A stretch of 64,000 nt of DNA from VRUE01 sp036266075. Lineage in GTDB: Bacteria; Actinomycetota; Thermoleophilia; Solirubrobacterales; 70-9. Where the stretch lies: NCBI GenBank assembly GCA_036266075.1, contig DATANV010000006.1, forward strand, positions 186,001 through 250,000, read 5' to 3'. The position numbers and the translations under genes were made by a program. The notes under the pieces are model-generated. The model was not told the DNA's origin. It saw only the letters and a program-made list of their open reading frames with translations, and did not search any database. Positions 51,376 to 59,102 of this stretch are shown here, piece by piece; positions within the stretch are counted from its first letter, which is position 1; every line of letters begins with the position of its first letter.

Positions 51376-52633
51376 GCACCTGGCCGTCGCCGCGGACGAC
51401 GTACTTGTAGGTGGTCAGCTCGCGCAGGCCAATCGGGCCGCGGGCGTGCAGCTTCTGGGTCGAGTTGCCGATCTCGGCGCCCATGCCGAACTCGAAGCCG
51501 TCGGTGAAGCGGGTGGAGGCGTTGGTGTAGACGACGGCCGCATCGACGCCGCTGCTGAAGCGCTCGGCAGCCTCCGCCGAGCCGGTGACGATCGCCTCCG
51601 AGTGGCGCGTCCCGTGGCAATTGACGTGCTCGATCGCCTCATCCAGAGAGTCGACCACGGCGACCGCCAGCTTCAGGTCGAGGTACTCGGTCCCCCAGTC
51701 CTCGTCGCAGGCCTCGCCGATCTCAACCTCGCCGGCGAGCTGCCCCGCGCGCTCGTCCCCGACGAGCTCCACACCGGCGGCGCGCAGCTCGGCCAGCGCG
51801 CCCGGCAGGAAATCGGCGGCAACCGCTGCGTCGACCAGCAGCGTCTCAGCTGCATTGCAGACGCCCGGCCGCTGGGTCTTGGCGTTGAGCACGATCCGCC
51901 GCGCCATCTCCAGATCGGCATCGGCGTGCACGTAGACATGGCAGTTGCCGGCAGCGGCGTAGATGACCGGCACCGTCGCCACGTCCTTCAAGGCGTTCTT
52001 CAAGCCTGCACCCCCGCGCGGGATCAGCAGGTCGACGGTCTCCTCCTGCCTAGCCAGCTCGGCCAGATCCTCGTGCCCGCCGCCAGCCAGCAGCAGCACC
52101 GCGTCCTCGGGCAGTCCAGCCTCAGCCAACGCCTCGCGCACAAGCGCGGCCAGAGCCCCGTTGGTCCGTTCGGCGTAATGGGACCCGCGCAGGACGATCG
52201 CGTTGCCGCTCTTGACCGTCAGCGCCGCGCAATCGATCGTCACGTTCGGCCGCGCCTCGTAGACGACGGCGACGACCCCCAACGGCACCCGCACCTTGGT
52301 CAGCTCCACCCCACTCTCGAGGGTTCGCTCGTCCAGCACCTCGCCCACAGGATTCTCCAGCGCGGCAACTGCGCGAACACCGTCCGCCATCGCCACAATC
52401 CGCTCCTCGCTCAGCGCCAACCTGTCCTGCAGCGCCACGCTGAGTCCCTCGGCCCGCTCGTCGGCAACGTCCGCGGCATTCGCATCGAGGATCTCCGCCA
52501 CGCGCTCTTCCAGCAACCCAGCGGTCCGCTCCAGCGCCGCATCCTTGACCGCAGCCGACGCCCCAGCCAGCACCCGGGAAGCCCGCTGAGCCGCAACACA
52601 AATCTCCGAAACACTCGTAGCCGTAGCAGCCAT
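51368..52633 (-). CDS. proA: Glutamate-5-semialdehyde dehydrogenase (gamma-glutamyl phosphate reductase)
   Basis: It reduces gamma-glutamyl phosphate to the semialdehyde in proline synthesis. The 421 residues from ATG 52633 include PLGVVAVVYEARPNVTIDCAAL in parts, LRGSHYAERTNGALAALV, IPRGGAGLKNALKD, and the catalytic Cys in AKTQRPGVCNAAETLL. The C-terminus has FTDGFEFGMGAEIGNSTQKLHARGPIGLREL. A reading frame to 52681 adds a leader through the small hairpin P9 and is not preferred. It lies 50 bases after proB. Confidence 0.96.
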   Translation of the reverse strand: MAATATSVSEICVAAQRASRVLAGASAAVKDAALERTAGLLEERVAEILDANAADVADERAEGLSVALQDRLALSEERIVAMADGVRAVAALENPVGEVLDERTLESGVELTKVRVPLGVVAVVYEARPNVTIDCAALTVKSGNAIVLRGSHYAERTNGALAALVREALAEAGLPEDAVLLLAGGGHEDLAELARQEETVDLLIPRGGAGLKNALKDVATVPVIYAAAGNCHVYVHADADLEMARRIVLNAKTQRPGVCNAAETLLVDAAVAADFLPGALAELRAAGVELVGDERAGQLAGEVEIGEACDEDWGTEYLDLKLAVAVVDSLDEAIEHVNCHGTRHSEAIVTGSAEAAERFSSGVDAAVVYTNASTRFTDGFEFGMGAEIGNSTQKLHARGPIGLRELTTYKYVVRGDGQVRG

Positions 52634-52649
52634 GCGGCTAAGGGTAGCT

Positions 52650-52672
52650 GGGAGGGACAGGGTGTCCCTCCC
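52650..52672 (-). repeat. Short palindrome P9 between proB and proA
   Basis: A perfect 10-bp stem with a GGG loop (52650-52659 and 52663-52672). The arm matches the inner arm of P10 at 55253-55263, so it may be a reduced relic of that element, or simply a proB terminator. Confidence 0.6.
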
Positions 52673-52683
52673 GCCGCTCATCC

Positions 52684-53772
52684 CTACACCAGCACAAACC
52701 GATCCCGATGGATCACCTCGTCCGCCGCATGCGGCAGCAGCTCGCGCACCTGCGCGCTCTTCATCCCCAACACCCGCGACAGCTCCTGCGAGGAGTAGTC
52801 GGCTATGCCCTTGCCGATCGGCACGCCATCCAGCGCCACCTCGACCGCGTCGCCGACCTCGAAGCGGCCGTCGACGGCGACGATCCCGACCGGCAGCAGG
52901 CTGGAGCCGCTCTCGCGCAGCACCCGGGCGGCACCCGCATCGACCGTCAGGCGGCCCCTGGCCGGCTTCGCGTACTTGAGCCAGAGCTTGAAGCTCGATT
53001 CGCGCCCCGGCCGCGCGGCGAAGCGCGTGCCGACCGCCTCGCCGGCGGCCGCCGCACCGAGGCTGCCGGCGCTGGTCCCGTTACAGATCACCGCCGGGAT
53101 GCCGGCCTCGCTGGCCATCTCCGCGGCGGCGACCTTGCTGCGCATGCCGCCCGAGCCGAAGGCCGAGGTGCGCTCGCCAATCTCGAGGCCCTCCAGCTCG
53201 GCGAGGTCGGCGACCTCCTCGATCAGCTCGGCGTCCGGCTCGTGGCGCGGGTCCCCCCGGTGCAGCCCGTCGACGTCGGAGAGCAGGACGAGCAGGCGGG
53301 CGTCGAGCAGGATCGCCACCTGGGCAGCGAGGAAGTCGTTGTCGCCGAAGCTGATCTCGTCGGTGGCGGTGGTGTCGTTCTCGTTGACCACCGGCACCAC
53401 CCCCCACTCAATCAGCCGCCGCAGCGTCTGGCGAGCGTTGAGGTAGTTGCTGCGGGCGGCGATGTCGGCAGCGGTGAGCAGCACCTGCGCCGCGCGAGTC
53501 CCGTGCTCGACGAGGCGGCTCTCGTAGGCACGGAAGAGGTCGCCTTGTCCCACCGCCGAGGCGGCCTGCAGCTCGTCCATCGCCCGCGGGCGGACTGCCA
53601 ACTCCAGCAGCCGCATGCCGCGCGCGATCGCCCCCGAGGTGACCATCACGACCCGCTCGCCGCCCTGCTCCAGCTTCGCCACCTGCCCACAGACCGAGTC
53701 GAGCACGTCGAGGCGCAGCTCGCCATCGTCGGCGGCGACGATCGAGGACCCGAGCTTGACCACCAGCGTCAC
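52684..53772 (-). CDS. proB: Glutamate 5-kinase
   Basis: It phosphorylates glutamate at the start of proline synthesis; the family is feedback-inhibited by proline. The 362 residues from GTG 53772 have the amino-acid kinase fold (LVVKLGSSIVA, VVMVTSGAIARGMR, VVPVVNENDTTATDEISFGDND, FGSGGMRSKVAAAEMA) and a C-terminal PUA domain (about residues 270-355; GRLTVDAGAARVLRESGSSL). The start lies where a leaderless message would begin: -10 TACACT at 53784-53779 is 6-7 bases upstream. The 114 bases to obgE hold this promoter and no gene. Confidence 0.96.
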   Translation of the reverse strand: MTLVVKLGSSIVAADDGELRLDVLDSVCGQVAKLEQGGERVVMVTSGAIARGMRLLELAVRPRAMDELQAASAVGQGDLFRAYESRLVEHGTRAAQVLLTAADIAARSNYLNARQTLRRLIEWGVVPVVNENDTTATDEISFGDNDFLAAQVAILLDARLLVLLSDVDGLHRGDPRHEPDAELIEEVADLAELEGLEIGERTSAFGSGGMRSKVAAAEMASEAGIPAVICNGTSAGSLGAAAAGEAVGTRFAARPGRESSFKLWLKYAKPARGRLTVDAGAARVLRESGSSLLPVGIVAVDGRFEVGDAVEVALDGVPIGKGIADYSSQELSRVLGMKSAQVRELLPHAADEVIHRDRFVLV

Positions 53773-53778
53773 CCGGCA

Positions 53779-53807
53779 AGTGTATGAGCGGCCTGCGGCG
53801 CCGTCAT
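53779..53807 (-). promoter_or_regulatory. Candidate proB promoter, leaderless
   Basis: On the minus strand, ATGACG (53807-53802) and TACACT (53784-53779) are 17 bases apart. The predicted start of transcription falls at or within a base or two of the proB GTG (53772), suggesting a leaderless message, common in actinobacteria. Confidence 0.4.
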
Positions 53808-53886
53808 GCCCGCCCTTCAGCCCGCGACCCACTCCCTGACACCGTCGGGCGGCCGAGCGTGAAGGCGAAGCCCGAGCTGGTCGTCG

Positions 53887-55224
53887 CTAGGGATGTAGCT
53901 CGAACTCGTGCTCGCCGACGCGTACGTCGTCGCCCGGCTCGAAGCCGGCGGCGCGCAGGGCAGCGACGACGCCGATCTCGTTGAGCCGCTGCTCGAGGTA
54001 GGCGAGCGCCTCTTCGTTCTTCAGGTCGTGCCGCTCGAAGAGCAGCTCGACACCGCGGCCGAGGACGCGGAAGCCGCCGTCGTCCTCGCGCTCGACCCAG
54101 TAGCCGCCCTCGCCAACCGGCCGGTAGACGCGGTGCTCGGCCTCGAACTCGGCGGCACTCGCATCGCCAACCGCCGCCGCGACACCTCTCCCCCCCTGCG
54201 TGACCTTCTCGTCGGGCAGTGCAGCGAGGATTTCCTGGCGGAGCTCGCCAAGGCCCTCGCTGGTCGCCGCGGAGACGGCAAGCAACGCCGGCGTCCGCTC
54301 CCTCTCTCCCCCTGCCCCATCGCCTCCATCGAGTTTCCGCCGCCATTCGGTCACGGCAGCTTCCACTTGCTCGACTGGAAGCAGGTCGCGCTTGGAGAGG
54401 ACGACGATCTCGGGCAGGCGCTCGAGACCCGCGCCATAGGCCGAAAGCTCCGCCCTGACCGCCTCGTAGTTGCTCGCGGGGTCCCCCTCGATCGGTGCCA
54501 GGTCGACCAGGTGGACGAGCAGCGAGCAGCGCTCGACGTGGGCGAGGAACTCATGGCCCAGCCCCGCTCCCTCGGCGGCACCTTCGATCAGGCCCGGAAT
54601 GTCGGCCACTACGGCCTGGCGGTCCTCACCCTCGATCGTCCCCAGCACCGGCGAAAGCGTCGTGAACGGGTAGTCGCCGACCTTGGGGTCGGCGCGCGTC
54701 AGCCGTGCCAGCAAGGAGGACTTGCCCGCGTTGGGCAGCCCGACCAGCCCGGCGTCGGCCAGCAGCTTCAGCTGCACCTCGATCCAGCCCTCCTCACCGG
54801 CCGCTCCCTTCTCGGCGAACCGCGGCGCCTGCCGCGTCGAGGTCGTGAACCGCCTGTTCCCGTGGCCCCCGCGCCCGCCATGCGCGACCACAGCTCGCTG
54901 CCCGGCCTCGACTAGGTCAACCCGGCTCCCGTCGATGGCTTCCGCCTGCGTCCCAGCAGGCACGAGGATCTCCAGGTCCCCCCCTCGAGCTCCGTGCCGG
55001 TTTGATCCTTCCCCATGCGAACCCCGTCCGGCCCTGAAGTGCTTGCTGCCGCGCAGCGAACCGAGATCGCGACGGGACTGATCGCAAACCAATACGACGT
55101 CCCCCCCGTGCCCGCCATCCCCCCCGTCGGGCCCGCCCTTCGGCACATGCGCCTCCCTGCGGAAGCTCACGCACCCGTTACCGCCAGCTCCGCCCTCAAC
55201 CCAGATCTTGGCTTTGTCAAACAC
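53887..55224 (-). CDS. obgE: GTPase ObgE/CgtA
   Basis: A ribosome-associated GTPase in 50S assembly and stress control. The 445 residues have the Gly-rich Obg domain (IWVEGGAGGNGCVSFRREAH, GPDGGDGGHGGDVVLV, HGGRGGHGNRRFTTSTRQAP), the G domain with GLPNAGKSSLLARLT, VADIPGLIEGAAEGAGLGHEFL read in parts, VVLSKRDLL, and a C-terminal OCT domain (FRVLGRGVELLFERHDLKNEEA). It starts with GTG 55224. It follows rpmA and rplU, the standard order, but is separated from rpmA by palindrome P10 (55242-55360). Confidence 0.97.
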   Translation of the reverse strand: MFDKAKIWVEGGAGGNGCVSFRREAHVPKGGPDGGDGGHGGDVVLVCDQSRRDLGSLRGSKHFRAGRGSHGEGSNRHGARGGDLEILVPAGTQAEAIDGSRVDLVEAGQRAVVAHGGRGGHGNRRFTTSTRQAPRFAEKGAAGEEGWIEVQLKLLADAGLVGLPNAGKSSLLARLTRADPKVGDYPFTTLSPVLGTIEGEDRQAVVADIPGLIEGAAEGAGLGHEFLAHVERCSLLVHLVDLAPIEGDPASNYEAVRAELSAYGAGLERLPEIVVLSKRDLLPVEQVEAAVTEWRRKLDGGDGAGGERERTPALLAVSAATSEGLGELRQEILAALPDEKVTQGGRGVAAAVGDASAAEFEAEHRVYRPVGEGGYWVEREDDGGFRVLGRGVELLFERHDLKNEEALAYLEQRLNEIGVVAALRAAGFEPGDDVRVGEHEFELHP

Positions 55225-55241
55225 GAGCTAGGAGAGAGTAA

Positions 55242-55360
55242 GAGGCGGCGGGGTGTCCCTCCCGCACAGCGGCGTCATGTTTTTCGCACAGACCGCTCGG
55301 CGAGTGGCACTGCGCGCCAGGCGAAAAACCCAGCAAGCGGGAGGGACACCCCGCCTCCTC
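55242..55360 (-). repeat. Palindromic element P10
   Basis: 24-base arms (55242-55265 and 55337-55360, one mismatch) enclose a 71-base core that contains a second perfect 9-bp repeat (55279-55287 and 55321-55329). It fills the gap between rpmA and obgE. Its core start resembles part of the P6 core. Confidence 0.88.
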
Positions 55361-55377
55361 CCCCGCTCAGTCCCTAA

Positions 55378-55629
55378 TCAGTCAGCCAAAACGCTGATCG
55401 TGCGGCCCTTGCGCGAAGGCTTGAACTGCACCGTTCCCGCCTGAGTCGCGAAGATCGTGTGGTCGCGGCCGAGGCCGGTGCCGTCGCCCGGCCAGAAGCG
55501 GGTGCCGCGCTGGCGGACGATGATCTCGCCGCCGGCGACCTTTTGGCCAGCGAACACCTTGACTCCGAGCATGTTGGGGTTCGATTCGCGCCCGTTGCGG
55601 CTGGAGCCCAGCCCTTTCTTATGAGCCAT
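55378..55629 (-). CDS. rpmA: 50S ribosomal protein L27
   Basis: A large-subunit protein near the peptidyl-transferase centre. The 83 residues read MAHKKGLGSSRNGRESNPNM, then GVKVFAGQKVAGGEIIVRQRG and FWPGDGTGLGRDHTIFATQAG, all family-typical. The N-terminus starts directly with MAHKK, without the cleavable extension of Firmicutes L27. Its ATG overlaps the end of rplU by 11 bases. Palindrome P10 follows the stop. Confidence 0.97.
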   Translation of the reverse strand: MAHKKGLGSSRNGRESNPNMLGVKVFAGQKVAGGEIIVRQRGTRFWPGDGTGLGRDHTIFATQAGTVQFKPSRKGRTISVLAD

Positions 55630-56098
55630 CGCCTGCGTCCTCTTTCGCGGCCGGTTTCTTCGCAGCAGGTTTTTTAGCAGCCGGCGCTTTTTTCGCTTTC
55701 GCTTTCTTCGCCGCGGGTTTTTTCTCCACAGCTTTCGCCGCTTTCTCTTTCGGCTCCGCTTTCGGCGCTTTGGCTTTCGCCGCTTTGCCAAGCGCCACCT
55801 CGGTCACCTCGAGCCGGGTCAGCTCCGAGCGATGCCCGGCGCGACGCCGGTAGCCCTTCTTCGGCTTGTATTTGAAGACCTTGATCTTCGGCCCGCGCAG
55901 GTGCTCGGCGACGGTCGCCTCGACCTTGACCTTCTCCAGCTCCTTCGGCTCCGCGACGATCTGCTCGTCGCGGAACATCACAGCGCGGAGGGGAACCTTG
56001 TCCCCTTCCTTGGCATCCAGCCGGTCGACGAGCAGCGAACTGCCCTTCTCGACCCGGTACTGCTTGCCCCCGCTCTCTATGACCGCGTAGGTGCTCAT
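55619..56098 (-). CDS. rplU: 50S ribosomal protein L21 with Lys/Ala-rich tail
   Basis: It binds 23S rRNA. Residues 1 to about 103 are a normal L21 (MSTYAVIESGGKQYRVEKGS, then KIKVFKYKPKKGYRRRAGHR near residue 75 to 94). Residues about 104-159 are an extra tail of Lys, Ala, Pro and Glu with repeated A-A-K-K-P units, like the H1-type tails known on some actinobacterial ribosomal and nucleoid proteins. It probably is disordered and binds RNA. It overlaps rng by 4 bases upstream and rpmA by 11 downstream. Confidence 0.95.
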   Translation of the reverse strand: MSTYAVIESGGKQYRVEKGSSLLVDRLDAKEGDKVPLRAVMFRDEQIVAEPKELEKVKVEATVAEHLRGPKIKVFKYKPKKGYRRRAGHRSELTRLEVTEVALGKAAKAKAPKAEPKEKAAKAVEKKPAAKKAKAKKAPAAKKPAAKKPAAKEDAGDGS

Positions 56099-57858
56099 TT
56101 GGCGGCGGCGGATTCTAGAGCCTCGGGCTCGGAGCCGTTGCTACCTGGGCCGGCGGTCAACGAAGCGACCGCCGCCGCCCGCTCGACCTGCTCGATCCGC
56201 ACCAGCTTGCGCTCGCCGACGAAGGGCCCGCCGCCGGTCACGCTGACGATGTAGGAATCGATCCGCGCCACCGCGTCGTCGGCGTTGTACATGTGCGGCT
56301 CCTCGATCGTCACCAGCACCTCCTCGCCGACCTTGAAGGGCAGCGCCCGCTCCTCGATCTCGGCGCGGTCGCCGGCCTCGATCAGCTCGAAGGTCTCGAT
56401 CGGCAGCGCATCGGACCCTTCGAAGTGGAACTGCTTGGCGGTCTCCTCCTCCAGCTCGGAGAGGCCACTGTCGGACTTCATCAACTCCGCTGCGACCTTC
56501 GGGTTGACCCGCAGTAGGAATGCCTCGGCGTCGCGGGCGGCGAGGTCGCGCATCTTGCGCAGCCCCTCCAGGGCCACCGTCTCGGCCGAGAGCACGACCC
56601 CCTCGCCGGCGCATGTCGGGCAGGGTGCGGTGAGGATCTCGCGCACCCCGTCGGTCACGTTCTGGCGGGTCATCTCGACCAAACCCAGCGGGGAGACCTC
56701 GACCACGTAGCTCTTCGACTTATCGGCGTCGAGCGCTTTGCGCAGCGTCTTCAGGACTTTGTCGCGGTTTTTCGCCCGCGCCATGTCGATGAAGTCGATG
56801 ACGATGATGCCGCCGATGTCGCGCAGGCGGAGCTGACGCACCGCCTCCTCGGCGGCCTCGGTGTTGACTTTGGTGATCGTCTCCTCGAGACCACCTTTGC
56901 CGCGACCGGTGAAGGAGCCGCTGTTGACGTCGATCACGGTCAGCGCCTCGGCATAATCGATGATCAGGTAGCCACCGGAGGGCAGGTCGACGCGGCGGTC
57001 GAGGGTCGACTCGATCTCCTTGTCGACGCCCCATTTCTCCAGCAGCGGCTTCTGGCCCTCATACAGCTCGACTTTGTCGACCAGCTCGGGGGCGGTCCGC
57101 TGAAAGAAGCCGGTCACCCGCTCGAGCTGTTTGGGCGAGTCGATGATCGCCGTTTCGAAGTCGCTGAGGAAGACGTCACGCAGGACGCGGACCGGCAGGT
57201 CGGCCTCCTGGAAGACCAGGCCCGGGGCCTTGGTCTTCTCGCTGCGCCGCTCGAGCACCTCGTGCAGCTTGTGCAGGTAGCCGACCTCGCGCACGAAGTC
57301 GGATTTCTTCGCTCCGTGGGCGGCGGTGCGGACGATCAGCCCGCCCGGGCCCTTGTAGGTGCGGTCGACCATCTTGCGCAGCCGGTCGCGCTCGGCGTCT
57401 GAGAGCCGCCGACTGACGCCGACCCCTCCCCCCTCGGGCGCGTAGACGAGGTAGCGGCCGGCGATCGAGAGGTTCATCGAGAGCCGCGCGCCCTTCGTCT
57501 TCAGCGGGTCCGTGACCACCTGGACCAGGATCTCCTGGCCCGATTTGAGCAGCTCGCCGATCCGCCGGCCGCTGCCGCTGCCGCGACCGCGCTTCGGCGC
57601 CTGCTCACCGCCCGGCAGGACGATCTCGTCGACGTGCAGGAAGCCGTTGCGCTCCAGGCCGATGTCGACGAAGGCCGCCTCCATGCCGTTGAGCACGTTG
57701 TCGACCTTGCCCTTGTAGATGTTGCCGACGATCGAGCGTCGGCCGCGCCGCTCTATGTAGAGCTCCGCGACGCTGCGTTTGCCGCCTTTGGTCTTCGACT
57801 CGAGGACGGCAACTCGGGTCTCGCCGCGATCGGCGGACACCAGAATGGTTTTTTTCAT
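56095..57858 (-). CDS. rng: Ribonuclease E/G
   Basis: An endoribonuclease for rRNA processing and mRNA decay. The 587 residues have an N-terminal S1 domain (SIVGNIYKGKVDNVLNGMEA, AFVDIGLERNGFLHVDEI) and the catalytic core, with the metal-site Asp in GGIIVIDFIDMARAKNRDKV. SPLGLVEMTRQNV follows, then the zinc-link motif APCPTCAGEGVV. The length corresponds to the RNase G-like short type, with a 90-residue C-terminal extension that lacks obvious scaffold motifs. It is the usual upstream neighbour of rplU-rpmA. The ATG is directly preceded by GTTGAG. Confidence 0.95.
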   Translation of the reverse strand: MKKTILVSADRGETRVAVLESKTKGGKRSVAELYIERRGRRSIVGNIYKGKVDNVLNGMEAAFVDIGLERNGFLHVDEIVLPGGEQAPKRGRGSGSGRRIGELLKSGQEILVQVVTDPLKTKGARLSMNLSIAGRYLVYAPEGGGVGVSRRLSDAERDRLRKMVDRTYKGPGGLIVRTAAHGAKKSDFVREVGYLHKLHEVLERRSEKTKAPGLVFQEADLPVRVLRDVFLSDFETAIIDSPKQLERVTGFFQRTAPELVDKVELYEGQKPLLEKWGVDKEIESTLDRRVDLPSGGYLIIDYAEALTVIDVNSGSFTGRGKGGLEETITKVNTEAAEEAVRQLRLRDIGGIIVIDFIDMARAKNRDKVLKTLRKALDADKSKSYVVEVSPLGLVEMTRQNVTDGVREILTAPCPTCAGEGVVLSAETVALEGLRKMRDLAARDAEAFLLRVNPKVAAELMKSDSGLSELEEETAKQFHFEGSDALPIETFELIEAGDRAEIEERALPFKVGEEVLVTIEEPHMYNADDAVARIDSYIVSVTGGGPFVGERKLVRIEQVERAAAVASLTAGPGSNGSEPEALESAAAK

Positions 57859-57885
57859 CTCAACTCAGTTCAGATAGGTACGCGA

Positions 57886-57914
57886 GCCTGGCCTCTTTCG
57901 AGGGGTCACCAGGC
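57886..57914 (-). terminator. Hairpin at the 3' end of rodA
   Basis: An outer stem GCCTGG/CCAGGC and an inner stem CCTC/GAGG with a GAAA loop overlap the rodA stop codon. No T run follows. It could end or weaken transcription between rodA and rng. Confidence 0.35.
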
Positions 57915-59102
57915 GAACCTGCCCTTCTGGCTGAGGCGCGCTTGCATGTGGATGCTCTGTAGGACTCCCACCGCGAGAAACGTCGCCAGCACGGAGGAGC
58001 CTCCGTAGCTGAGCAGCGGCAGGGGGATCCCGGTGATCGGCATGATCCCCAGGTTCATTCCCACGTTGACGAAGACCTGAAAGAGCAGCATGGCGGCGAT
58101 GCCGCCTGCCACAAGGGTCCCGTACGAGTTCTTCGAGAGCGTCACGATCCGCAGCGCCCGCCAGATCAGCAGGGCGTATAGGGATAGGACTAACGCGGCC
58201 CCCGTGAATCCATAGCGCTCACCGATCACCGCGAAGATGAAGTCGGTGTGCCGCTCGGGGACAAAGTCGAGCCGCGTCTGGGTGGCCCGATCGCCGCGTC
58301 CGGTCTTCTCCCCGGAGCCGATGGCGATCTTGGCCTGGTTCTGCTGGTAGCCGGCGTCGGACGGGTCCGCGCTCGGGTTCAGGAAGGAGGTGAGTCTCTC
58401 CTCCTGGTAACCCTTGAGGATCGGCGTCCCGACAGCGGGCGCGACCACGAGGACCAAGGCGACGATTGCCACCAGCCCCGCGCCGATCACCGTGAAGTGC
58501 GTCCAGCGGACGCCCCCCACGTACATCACGGCGAGGGTGATTGCCCCGTACACCAGGGAGGTGCCGAGGTCCGGCTGCAGGAACACCAACGCAGCCGGGG
58601 CGAAGCCGAGGCACAGGTAGCGCACCGTGCGCTGCCAGGGCGAGCCCCGCCGGGCGCCATCGATGACGAACCCGGCAAGCGCCAAAACCAGCAGGAGCTT
58701 GCCCAGCTCGGATGGCTGGAAACTGAAGAAGGGAAGGTCGAAGGAGCGCCGCGAGCCGCGCGCCGCGAAGCCGAAAACGAAGACCAGCGAGACGCTGACG
58801 CAGAGAAAGGTGTAGATGCCGACGCGCAGCTCGCGGAAGCGCGAGTAGTCGACCCGGGCCAGCAGGTACATGCCGAACAAGCCGAGCAGCGCGTAGATCG
58901 CCTGCCGGTCGACGTAATAGCCGGGGTTGCCGGGCACGTCGTGCTGGGTCGCCTGGCCGAGGGTGAAGACGCCGAAGGCGGCGAGGCCGAGCGCAGCGAA
59001 GCCGAGCTGCGCGTCCATATACGGCAGGCCGAGGCGCTCGGCGATCCCCGGCCGCAGGGCGAAGGGCTCCGGCCTGGCGCGGCGGGTGCGGGTCGCGTAC
59101 AT
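57906..59102 (-). CDS. rodA: RodA peptidoglycan glycosyltransferase (SEDS family)
   Basis: It polymerises lipid II for cell elongation with PBP2. The 398 residues form about ten helices with the SEDS signatures FSFQPSELGKLLLVLALAGF, PDLGTSLVYGAITLAV, DFIFAVIGERYGFTG and NVGMNLGIMPITGIPLPLLSYGGSS. Asp and Glu of the central cavity are present in these runs. Start ATG 59102 overlaps the mrdA stop (TGATG). The N-terminal tail before helix 1 is about 30 residues long. Confidence 0.96.
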   Translation of the reverse strand: MYATRTRRARPEPFALRPGIAERLGLPYMDAQLGFAALGLAAFGVFTLGQATQHDVPGNPGYYVDRQAIYALLGLFGMYLLARVDYSRFRELRVGIYTFLCVSVSLVFVFGFAARGSRRSFDLPFFSFQPSELGKLLLVLALAGFVIDGARRGSPWQRTVRYLCLGFAPAALVFLQPDLGTSLVYGAITLAVMYVGGVRWTHFTVIGAGLVAIVALVLVVAPAVGTPILKGYQEERLTSFLNPSADPSDAGYQQNQAKIAIGSGEKTGRGDRATQTRLDFVPERHTDFIFAVIGERYGFTGAALVLSLYALLIWRALRIVTLSKNSYGTLVAGGIAAMLLFQVFVNVGMNLGIMPITGIPLPLLSYGGSSVLATFLAVGVLQSIHMQARLSQKGRFAW

